A stretch of DNA of 64,000 bases, from NCBI GenBank assembly GCA_036172665.1, contig CM069874.1, positions 53,860,707 through 53,924,706 of the forward strand, read 5' to 3'. The position numbers and the translations under genes were made by a program. The notes below the pieces were generated by a model. The model was not told the origin of the DNA and did not search any database. It saw only the letters and a program-made list of their open reading frames with translations. This document shows, piece after piece, positions 55,988 through 64,000 of this stretch (position 1 is the first letter of the stretch; the number at the start of each line of letters is the position of its first letter). This stretch comes from Prosopocoilus inquinatus (lineage: Eukaryota > Arthropoda > Insecta > Coleoptera > Lucanidae).

Positions 55988-56039
55988 AATCAAAAACGAT
56001 TTGCACAAAATTTTTATAAAAAATTATTATTGAATAGAA

Positions 56040-56920
56040 AAAGGTAGCAGCGCTTCGGTTAGATTTTTCAAAAAAATTGTTTGTAGTTTTGTTTCTTGAA
56101 TGGGACGCGATCGTCTTTTGTTTATGAATTATTGTTTTTAACTTTGAAATTCAAACATTTCCGTCGCTTTTTGATTTTTTTTGTGATCGTCATTTGTTTC
56201 CATTTTCAAAAATTTGTCACTGTCACTTTCTGAATTTTTTTGGGTACCGTTGCCGTTATTGTTTAAAAAGAAAGGCCGTTTTGAATTATATAATTGTTTT
56301 TCTTTTCTTTTTTTGTTTGTGTCTTTAAATTTTTTTCGTTTTCTTTCATATTTCTTTGTGGTTTTTCGTGGTGAAATTTACAATCGTCATTTGTTTTTTT
56401 AATTTTTCGTTCTGAAATTATTAATCAAAAATCTTGTTCAGTTCTTTTTCCTCCGCGAATAATTAGTCATTTGTTTTTTTCTTTCATTTTTTTTCAGAAA
56501 TTTTTATTTCGTAAATAAGTGTTATGATAGAGATTTGTTTTTGTTTATTGATTATTGTATTTTCAGTCTTCAATGTTCTTTATTATTATTTTTTAATTTT
56601 AAATCTTTAATCCTTTTTGCGTTCTTTTCTTCTATGTGTGTAATCGTCATTTCCATTTGTTTCTCTTACTTTAGTCAGATTTTTTTTAATTTGTAGTGGT
56701 TTTTTCAAATGTCAAAAAAACTTTTTTCATTTTTTTAAATTGCTTCCAATTTTACAAAAATCAAATAATAAAATTGTTGTAATTTCTTTGTAAATTTTAA
56801 TTTTTCTATCGTGTTTCTGGGTCATTAAAAATGAATTTGGTCATTTATGAAGATACTAAAAGTTAATCTGCGGCATTTGATTACAAGGTAAATGCTCACA
56901 ATTGAAAATTATTTTCAATA
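56040..56920 (+). repeat. T-rich tract with CGATCGTCTTTTGTTT units
   Basis: GCGATCGTCTTTTGTTTATG, GTGATCGTCATTTGTTT and TTTACAATCGTCATTTG occur at irregular spacing. Related to 30380-31250. The hydrophobic frame at 56214-56402 is a result of the T bias. Confidence 0.55.
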
Positions 56921-57584
56921 ATACAGGTGTTCTGTAAAGTTACTGTGGACAAAAGTTATATTTTCTTAAATGGAACATCCTGTACATGATACACTTTTTG
57001 AAATATCCTGATCGTGCCCTTTTTAAAAATATAAAGCTTTAATATGTTATATTGCATGGTTAACAAGTTATGACCACTTTTGTCTAAAAATTAGCATAAC
57101 TTTAACGTCCTCTCTAACGTTAGAAGTCATTTGCAAATAAACTTCTTAACTGCGAATGTATTTAGAAATAGGTTAATGTTATTTTCTAGTTGAAACATTT
57201 ATCTCATTTGCCATACAGAATGAGCCAAAACTCAAATGATTGAAAAACTCGATTTTTTTAATGGGAAACTCTCTAAAAGTATAAGGTATTATTATGTTGT
57301 ACAGCGTGGTCAAAAAGTTATGATCAACAAATTTTGTGGAAAAACCGCTTAAATTAATTTCTTTTATAATTTTCTAATTTTTCCTTTGTTACTATAATAA
57401 CATTTACTGTTATTATGACCATTTTTAGAGTAAAAATGGTACGTAACAAAACAACATGAAGAAATCGAATTTTAATGTTAACCAAAGTGATATATTTCAG
57501 ATGTAGAACTATTTCTATTTTTTTACAATTTTAAATTGCAGTCACAAATTTTGTAGTTCGAATGCAAAAATAACTACTATAAGT
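56921..57584. other. Unpaired foldback-arm fragments, no gene
   Basis: TACAGGTGTTCTGTAAAGTTACTG followed about 60 bases later by AAATGGAACATCCTGTACATG forms one terminus-to-terminus block like those in the foldback arms. CATACAGAATGAGCC at about 57213 starts another. No mirror arm was found in the window. Confidence 0.5.
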
Positions 57585-57745
57585 TCAAAATGTATCTAAA
57601 ATGTATCTTAGTATCTCAAATTAATAGATACACTGTAATTGTATCTAGATGCAGATACAGTTACATTTTTTAGTAGTATCTGAGATATGTATCTAGATAC
57701 TCAAAAAGTATTTACATACTGTATCTAAATACTTAACAAGACTGG
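57585..57745 (+). repeat. GTATCT/AGATAC-rich repeat, copy 2
   Basis: Second copy of 51725-51880, same orientation, differing at about a dozen positions. Confidence 0.8.
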
Positions 57746-57949
57746 CTGCACCAATAACAAATTGACGACGGAACGAAGTACTACGCATGACGTATGCATG
57801 AAAACGTAGCTTTAAGGTTAGCTGAACAACTTATATGCGCCAACATACAAAGCGCTAAAAACGTCCGTGTAGATTAAACTGCATGTTGTAAGTTGTTCAA
57901 CGAACATTAACGCGGCACGCAACCGCTGCGTTTTTAACGCTCATATAGA

Positions 57950-58230
57950 ATGGTCCTTACACTGTGAGAGGACCGGCATTCGGGATGTTAATATTTCGTG
58001 TTCTTCGCCGGCGATTACAAACCATTGACGGAACCCCGGACGCGTGGGCAACCCATTGTTAGCCGGCGCGTTTTACGTGGGGGCGCTGACGTCATGCCAC
58101 CGGATGTGACGCGTAGTATTGATTCGTCCTGCCTCAGCCTTGGCTGCCCCTAGAAAATTCGCGCCCTTGCAATTTACGCTTTCTCCTAGTATTTCTTTGT
58201 AAACTGCGGAGTCTTTGCGCTGATTTTACA
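57950..58230. promoter_or_regulatory. GC-rich, CpG-rich island with a TGACGTCA element
   Basis: In a region otherwise about two-thirds A+T this stretch has many CpG (CGCCGGCG, CCGGACGCG, GCCGGCGCG, GACGCGTAG) and one perfect CRE-type palindrome TGACGTCA at 58087-58094. No open frame of note and no TATA box that I can place. It might be a promoter or first-exon region, for example of the minus-strand Rim gene, but nothing in the sequence proves that. Confidence 0.28.
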
Positions 58231-58440
58231 CACAGATTCTTTTATAGGGCACGCAACGTAATTAATACTCCTACTTAATTAATGACAATCAAATCAAAAG
58301 GACTTAAGATTTTAAACCTGGATTTATTAACAAGTCCATCTTAATTTGATTTTTTGCAAAGAAGGAATATGTTAAAAATTGTGAATATTATGACCAGCCT
58401 TATGATTTCAGCCCAGTGAAAATTCACTACTCCGACTGTA

Positions 58441-60327
58441 CAGGCTGGATTAAATTCAATATCTCTTATGGGCATCTCCGTAACTATAAGAGATAGAAAA
58501 AAACTAGTGACCAAGTCTCGATCTCTTTTTTGGAGATTAAGTCAATAGCGTAAACAAAAATTGGCTATCTTCTTTTGTTTTCAAGTTATGGCCAAAAATT
58601 GACATTTTCGACTTTTCGTTTTTCGATCATATCTCGTTTATTTCTAGAGATATTAGAAAACTGTTTGATCATTATTAGGACACTTTTTGGAATTTAGTGG
58701 TGTAGTTGATTATTTAATATTTACTCAAACTTTCGAGATATAACATAAAGTTATCTTTTTTTAAACGGAAATTATAGTAATCGTTGCCCTCATTAAATAG
58801 AGATTTTTTTTCTGTTTTCAAAAATATATACTTTGTTGGATTTATTTCTTATAATTAATAGGTAAAATGCCATTTTTGTTATTAACTTTGCGTACCCTAG
58901 TCTCAGTAGACTGGCTTCAATGCAGTGCCGACTTTTTTTTGTTTTTATTAAATATTAACGAACTTTCAAACTTTTAGACAGTTTTGGCCGCTTAAAAAAT
59001 TTCACATGCACTTTATTTTACAAAATTCCGTTTTGAGAAATGTAGCATCCATCGCGACCGATCTGGCAAAAGCTGTTTTTGTTTTTATTAAATATGAATG
59101 CACGCAAATTTAGTTTGATACATGTCCGATTTTGTTTATATTTTACTATTTGTGTGTTTGTTTTTGTTTTTCGTGTTTTTAATAAAATATAACTCAAAAC
59201 AAAAAAAAAGAAAGCTTAATTTAGTCCTAATTTAGTTATTATTACTTTTATGTTTATCCGAACAACTTGTATTTTAGTGTAAAATCATGTTATCTTTTCG
59301 CTTCTCTTGACAACTTGTTTATTTACATTTTTTCACTCCTGACGAAACTATGAAGCGATAGCGAAACGTAGAGTGTTCTTGCGATTTCATAGTGTCCGTT
59401 TTAAAGTTTAAAAACTATTTTCTCTCACATATTTCATCAAACAAGAGTCGCCTTCAATTACAAATTTTTTATTGAAGTCGTTTCTTGTCTGATGGAAATT
59501 GTATAAAAATTGTTTTCAATTTTAAAAACACATTGTGAAAATTACAGGAACGTTCAACGTTTCTTCCTAGCGAATCTATAAACCGATAGTGAAACGTTGA
59601 GTATTCGTGCAATTTTGACTGTTTAAACATTGAAAACAATTTTTCTATAAATTGAATGATAAACTCATTTTCAATAGAAAGTCAGACAGGAACTCTTATG
59701 AGAACGGTCGCTGAAAACGATAAAACGGAAATTTGTAAACTAACTCGAATACGAAATTATTTACGCAGCCAAAACTTTGAAAATATTTGAAAGCTCGTTA
59801 AAATTTAATAAAATAAAAACTCGGCTCCGTATTGAACCCAGCCTACTGAGACTAGGATATTTACGCAAGCATAATAATAAAAATAAAAATAATAGTTTTT
59901 TCTATTAATCATAAGAAATAAACCCAACAAAGTATATATTTTTGAAAACAGAAAAAAAATCTCTATTTAATGAGGGCAACAATTACTATAATTTCCATTA
60001 AAAAAAACATAACTTTATGTTATATCTCGAAAATTTAAGTAAATATTAAAAAAGTAACTACACCACTGAATTGTATTCCAAAAAGTGTCCTAATATTGAT
60101 CAAACAATTTTCTAATATCTCTTGAAATAAACGAGATATGACCGAAAAACGAAAAGTCGAAAATGTCAATTTTTGGCCATAACTTGAAAACAAAAGAAGA
60201 TAGCCAATTTTTGTTTACGCTATTGACTTAATCGCCAAAAAAGAGGTCGGGACTTGGCCACTAGTTTTTTTCTATCACTTATAATTACGGAGATGCCCAT
60301 AAGAGACATCGAATTTAATCCACCCTG
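58441..60327. mobile_element. 1.89-kb foldback with CAGGCTGGATTAAATTC ends
   Basis: Left tip CAGGCTGGATTAAATTCAA and right tip GAATTTAATCCACCCTG, TA on both sides. Arms of about 480-550 bases agree closely (AAAAATTGGCTATCTTCTTTTG near 58556 and its complement near 60191; CTCAGTAGACTGGCTTC near 58902 and its complement near 59848). The loop carries a hammerhead-like motif (59334-59375) and a decayed second copy of it near 59567. No protein-coding capacity. Confidence 0.87.
59334..59375 (+). ncRNA. Second, distinct hammerhead-like motif
   Basis: CACTC pairs with GAGTG as stem I; CTGACGA at 59339-59345 is core box 1; CTAT/ATAG forms stem II around GAAGCG; GAAA is core box 2; then ACGT is a two-pair stem III without a loop, and GTA is the candidate cleavage triplet before GAGTG. 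Stem II is weak next to the core. The relative at 38780-39005 restores a GCTATA/TATAGC stem II, which supports a conserved fold, but lacks box 1 in full. Confidence 0.45.
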
Positions 60328-61050
60328 TACAGTGTGTCACGTCGTCGGAATGTGGAAGGGATACTACGGATGGTTACCTAATTAAACCTAATCAATCATG
60401 AATAATAATGTGTTTTTGAAATTTGTAAATATTCGACTTAATAGCCCGCACACCTATAAACACTTTCGGAGCTCTTGACCACCGACGTACTTGGAGTGCA
60501 GACTTGGTTCCTGCAAACGGTCTGTAATGAGCAGATGACGGATAAAAAAAAGTGTAACAGTTTACTATTGCAACGAAGCGGTGCGATGTTATAAATAGAT
60601 TGTGTACACGCCTCAACATATTTTCCGGCGCAGCGCGTCTAGCTGATAGTGAACAATCGGTAAGCCAAAGAAATAATGCATTCGTTAGGACGGCATGATT
60701 CACAATAATGTCGCGGTTGAATGCGATGCTCGGACACGATGCGCACGAGAGAGTGTGCTGCAGAGACGTGTCGTTCTTCTATTTAATTCAAATCAACTAA
60801 ATTGTTGTTTCTAAATTCAAGAAAGAGCTGTTATTAGCTTCTGAAATTATATTTGCGTTTTTACCGTGACGATATTAGATTGATTGAATAAAAATTACGT
60901 ATAAGCGGGCGAAACATTTAACGCTTCGATTTAGACCCCCACGTCGAGTCGGACTGCCGCTGTCTCAAACTGGTTTCAGGCAGTTCACTTTCTTGATTCC
61001 GCTGTTTGGTAATGAGGTTTGTAATGCACAGGCTCGGAACGGGCTCTACA
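60328..61050. other. No gene seen between the foldback and the LINE
   Basis: An open frame on the minus strand (60392-60703) has no family features. The composition is less AT-rich than average. The 5' break of the LINE lies near the right edge but cannot be fixed exactly. Confidence 0.4.
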
Positions 61051-61075
61051 GGTTCTCGGCAAATAATGTAACCTA

Positions 61076-63327
61076 TAAATTCAGATGCATTCTTACAACT
61101 GATACCAACATTATCTACGATTCTGGGACCGTGGATATGTCACATATATCAGATCATGAACTAATTTACTGTACACTTAATTTTTCCATTTCCCCGGCCA
61201 CGCCTATTTACAAAACATTTCGTGATTTTCGGAGTTTCGACTTAGATCGTTTTTTGCAAGAACTTAGTTCAATTCCATGGAACAACATTTATCATCTTGA
61301 TTATGTAAATGATAAAGTTTCTTTCTTTAATAATAATTTATTAACTCTTCTGGATAGACATGCTCCACTAAAAACAGTTAGAATTACTAAAAGTTTTCGT
61401 CCCTGGATTACAGATAACATTAAACTTATGATCACTCAAAGAAATACTGCTTTAGTACGTTATAAACAGACTAAATGTCCTGAACATTGGCAGGCTTACA
61501 AGGTGTTAAGGAATTTTACAACAGCTGCAGTTCGAAGGGAAAGGAGGGCTTATTTCCAGCATCAATGCACCGCTCATGGTAATAAAGGTATGTGGAGTGC
61601 ACTGCGGAACCTAAATATTTTAAGGTCTAAAAACAATATTTTACCACTTCATTTACAAGATGTTGAAAAGATCAATGAATATTTTGTTAAATCAATTCCA
61701 GTTACTAATGTGGATAACACTTCTTTAATAAAAACTTACTATAATAAAAGAATATCTCCTGATGATTTACTTAATTTCAATATTGTTTCCGAATACGATG
61801 TTGAAAAATATATTAAAGTTTTGAAATCAAATGCTACTGGAACTGATGGAATAAATTCTGCCTTGATAAAACTGTGTGTTCCGCAACTCACTCATATTAT
61901 AAAACATCTTGTTAATTTTTGTATTGTACGCTCAGTATTCCCTGATTGCTGGAAGTATGCTTTAGTCACTCCCTTGCCAAAAATTTCAAATCCTAAAGAA
62001 TTCAAGGATATTAGGCCGATTTCCATATTACCATCATTCTCAAAAATTTTTGAAAAAATTATCGCTGAACAAATCAGAGATCATCTTACGAAGTTTAATG
62101 TATTGCCGGAAAACCAATCCGGTTTTGCGCTCGGGGTATAGCTGCAATACTGCGCTATTAAAAATAACAGATGATATTCTGAGAGGCAGTGATAATGGAA
62201 AATTAACAGTATTAATCACCTTGGATTACTGTAAGGCATTTGATACTATTGACCATAATACTTTATTTGCACTTATTCATTTCATAAGTTTAAGTCGGAA
62301 TGCAATCAATTTAATTAAAAGCTATTTAACTTTTTGAAAACAATCAGTTCGTTACTTAAATTCTGTTTCAAGTCCTTTACCATTGACTTGCGGTGTTCCA
62401 CAAGGTTCAATATAAGGACCTATTTTGTTTTTAATTTACACGTCACAATTTCCCTCTGTATTAAAGTATTGTGCTTCTCATTTTTATGCTGATGATTCTC
62501 AAATATATTTTTCATTTTATCCTGATGACTCTGAGCGCGCTTGTGAGTTTGTAAATAGAGACCTTGCTGCCATTTACCAATACTCTCTTCAGCATAAATT
62601 GGTTTTAAATCCAGAAAAGTCATTAGCTGTACTATTCGGTAGGTGCAACTTTAAAAATGATGTTATTAAGAATATGAAAATCGAAATCGGAAATAACTGT
62701 ATTAAACTCACCGATAAATTAAAAAACTTAGGAGTTACTCTAGATTCTAATCTCAAATTCACACATCACATTTCAAAACTGCTACAGCAAGCTTATATGA
62801 ATTTAAAAGTTATTTACCTTAACAGACATTGCTTAGATCAGAAAACGAAAATTCACTTATGTAATTCATTAGTTTTAAGTAGAATTGATTATTGCGACTC
62901 CGTGTATGGACCTCACTTGGACGTCCTAAATAAAAATAGATTACAAAAATTACAAAATTCCTGTCTACGGTTGATCTACGGAATCACTAAATATTCCCGT
63001 ATTAGTAACAGAATCAAAGAGGTGGGCTGGTTGCGTATGGATCATAGAAGAATATTTCATGCTTACTGTTTATTTTACAAAATTGTATACTATCAACATT
63101 CACCACATTTATATAACTTAATTACATATCAAACTGATGTACATAATTTAAATCTACGATACAAAGGATTGCTAACTCCACCGCTTCATAAGTCTCAAAA
63201 TTTTAAACGCTCCTTCAGTTATTGTATCGTAAATTTTTTCAATAAGTATCATTTGGAATGCGTTACACTTGACTACTCTCACTTCAGACGCAAGCTGTTT
63301 CAGAAGTTGTTATCCTTACAAGCCTAA
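61076..63327 (+). pseudogene. LINE ORF2: endonuclease end and reverse transcriptase, broken
   Basis: Reading through three segments: SDHELIYCTLNFSISPATP (end of the apurinic-type endonuclease, with its SDH motif) at about 61150; then RAPLKTVRITKSFRPWITDN. RPISILPSFSKIFEKIIAEQ and LPENQSGF start the reverse transcriptase. A frameshift at about 62136 leads to GYSCNTALLK and LDYCKAFDTIDHNTL (first catalytic Asp). A stop follows SYLTF at about 62335 and another interrupts GVPQGSI-GPILF at about 62413. The FYADDSQIYFSF active-site box (two Asp), LNPEKSLAVLFG and a long thumb region end in LLSLQA at 63327. The enzyme copies its RNA at a nicked target; this copy has at least three lesions and is dead. 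Confidence 0.88.
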
Positions 63328-63447
63328 GATCTATTAAATGCTATTACGTTAGTAAGTTTTCAAAATTTTGTTTCAATCACTACGTAGTAACTAACACGTC
63401 TTGTTGTATTGTATTTTTTTTTTCTTAGTATACATATTCATTACTGT

Positions 63448-63502
63448 TGGTTAGGTGGCAGAGCAGTCGTACGCTTTTGCGTTCGTACTGAACCTCGCCA
63501 AC
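63448..63502 (+). other. LINE 3' UTR stem-loop
   Basis: GTTGGTTAGGTGGC pairs with the GCCTCGCCAAC-like stretch GAACCTCGCCAAC, and AGTCGTACGC pairs with GCGTTCGTACT around TTTT. A 3' hairpin before a short tandem tail is a usual recognition site for L2/CR1-type reverse transcriptase; its function here is inferred. Confidence 0.65.
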
Positions 63503-63576
63503 TTTCTGATTATCTAAATATCACGTTTATTTTAACTGTTGAATAAAGACACTATTATTATTATTATTATTATTGA

Positions 63577-63900
63577 ACATATAAAATAGCGACATCTTAC
63601 TATCGCTTTTTGACCTGACATTGCAGTAGGATAGACAAATTGAAGCGGGATTTGCTCCTAATAAGTCACCCATGCAAGGCGGCCATGCTTTTTAGAAAAA
63701 TTTTGTGCAAATCGTTTTTGATTGCAGTGAGAACCTCGAGCAATTGCGAATAAATTGGGCAAGTCGTTTTTGGTCTGCAGTGGGAATGTCGAGCTACGTC
63801 TCTGCTGAAGAAGCCCCAAGCAGGGCTGAAACAGCTGTCCAGAGGCTGCTCGAGGTTCTCACTGCAATCAAAAACGATTTGCACAAAATTTTTCTAAAAA
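63577..63900. mobile_element. Hammerhead-bearing repeat, deleted copy
   Basis: Starts AACATATAAAATAGCGACATC like 55495-56030. The minus-strand hammerhead is cut off after GAGAACCTCGAGC (63742) and the sequence jumps to the plus-strand half, which is whole. Ends TTTTTCTAAAAATAATTATT followed by a (TTA)n run at 63898-63922. It lies between two (TTA)n runs, the first being the LINE tail. Confidence 0.75.
63777..63865 (+). ncRNA. Hammerhead ribozyme, type I, best example
   Basis: Pairs by position: GCAGTG (63777-63782) with CACTGC (63860-63865); TCGAGC (63789-63794) with GCTCGA (63848-63853); internal loop TACGTC/GGCT; TCTG (63801-63804) with CAGA (63840-63843). Box 1 is CTGAAGA (63805-63811). 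Stem II is AGCCC (63812-63816) with GGGCT (63823-63827), loop CAAGCA. Box 2 is GAAA (63828-63831). Stem III is ACAG/CTGT (63831-63838) with no loop. C17 is 63839, with predicted cleavage after it. All conserved core positions are present; position 7, which is variable in the family, is A. Confidence 0.82.
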
Positions 63901-64000
63901 TAATTATTATTATTATTATTATTTCCCGGGTTGCACATTATTCGAGCACCGCACCGGCTCGGCAAAAGGAAATGCATTTGAATTCATACGTTACATTATT

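Larger units (their letters stand above)
55495..56030. mobile_element. Repeat carrying two hammerhead ribozymes in inverted orientation
   Basis: The unit starts at AACATATAAAATAGCGACATC (55496), the same start as the copy at 63577. A GCGACATCTTACTATCGC hairpin, a minus-strand hammerhead and a shared GACCAAAAACGACTTGCCC block follow. The order then reverses, through the same hairpin at about 55815, into a plus-strand hammerhead. It ends in TTTATAAAAAATTATTATTG. A 141-codon frame through it (55608-56033) is not a gene: both strands are constrained by RNA pairing. Confidence 0.75.
61050..63576 (+). mobile_element. 5'-truncated CR1/L2-like non-LTR retrotransposon (LINE)
   Basis: The element keeps the end of the endonuclease, the reverse transcriptase and a 3' UTR. 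The UTR ends in a stem-loop (63448-63502) and a (TTA)n tail (63552-63576), as in the L2/CR1 group. The front part, including most of the endonuclease and any ORF1, is missing, as is usual for target-primed reverse transcription that stops early. A hammerhead repeat begins directly after the tail. Clade assignment is by motif wording only. Confidence 0.83.

Noticed and set aside
55608..56033. A 141-codon frame with similar frames in the other copies at 37.5 and 63.8 kb (text SSYVSAEEAPSRAETAVQRL)
   Set aside because: The frame follows the hammerhead sequence, which is kept for RNA pairing and reads open on both strands. No start context, no variation pattern of a protein.
63448..63502. tRNA-like hairpins with GGTTAGGTGGCAGAGC wording
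   Set aside because: It lacks an anticodon arm, T arm and acceptor pairing; it fits better as the LINE 3' stem-loop.
61050..63900. LINE plus hammerhead repeat read as one Penelope-like element
   Set aside because: The reverse transcriptase is of the CR1/L2 type, with an endonuclease SDH motif, a 3' stem-loop and a (TTA)n tail. There is no GIY-YIG domain. The repeat follows the tail and is a separate unit.

Overview
The window is AT-rich insect-type nuclear DNA. Three things point that way: a spliced animal synaptic gene, mariner, Tc1-type and CR1/L2-like transposable elements, and dozens of foldback elements with CAGGGTG ends flanked by TA. There is no sign of bacterial operons, CRISPR arrays or phage genes, and I found no tRNA or rRNA gene.

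The only host gene I can support is a minus-strand homologue of Rim (Rab3-interacting molecule, a presynaptic active-zone scaffold). Five exons are visible, in transcription order 42793-42453, 40813-40605, 40332-40253, 27385-27131 and 5877-5664. Every junction has AG/GT borders and the exon phases (0-2, 2-1, 1-0, 0-0, 0-1) join into one open frame of 1,099 bases. The frame runs from the last CxxC pair of the Rab-binding zinc finger, through Ser/Pro-rich linkers, into the first part of the PDZ domain. The start of the gene lies above 42793 and the rest of the PDZ and the C2 domains lie left of position 1. The introns between these exons are about 1.6, 0.3, 12.9 and 21.3 kb, and transposable elements fill most of the large ones.

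Layout from left to right. 1-5.6 kb: a degraded Tc1-type transposase and a 2.5-kb foldback element split by a mariner. 5.7-5.9 kb: the Rim PDZ exon. 6-25.7 kb: almost continuous foldback elements, many stacked inside one another around a shared dyad axis; one layer (10992-12894) carries a nearly whole DD41D transposase. 25.6-26.6 kb: a nearly exact tandem duplication with a piece of a distant foldback at the junction. 27.1 kb: a Rim exon. 28.3-31.3 kb: another foldback complex. 31.9-39.6 kb: a mariner split by a 6-kb foldback. 40.2-42.8 kb: three Rim exons and a 1.34-kb Tc1-type element in an intron. 43-58 kb: sparse, with small MITEs and simple repeats. 58.4-60.3 kb: a large foldback. 61-63.6 kb: a truncated LINE.

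Two results stand out. First, in at least five cases one TA-flanked foldback lies exactly at the centre of another, with the outer arms equal to within a few bases. This suggests insertion targeted to palindrome centres, or growth of palindromes outward. Second, a dispersed repeat (37.5, 55.5-56.0 and 63.6-63.9 kb, with a decayed copy at 32.3 kb) folds as a type I hammerhead ribozyme with almost no stem III, the design known from Penelope-like elements, retrozymes and some insect satellites. A second, different hammerhead-like motif is at 59.33 kb.
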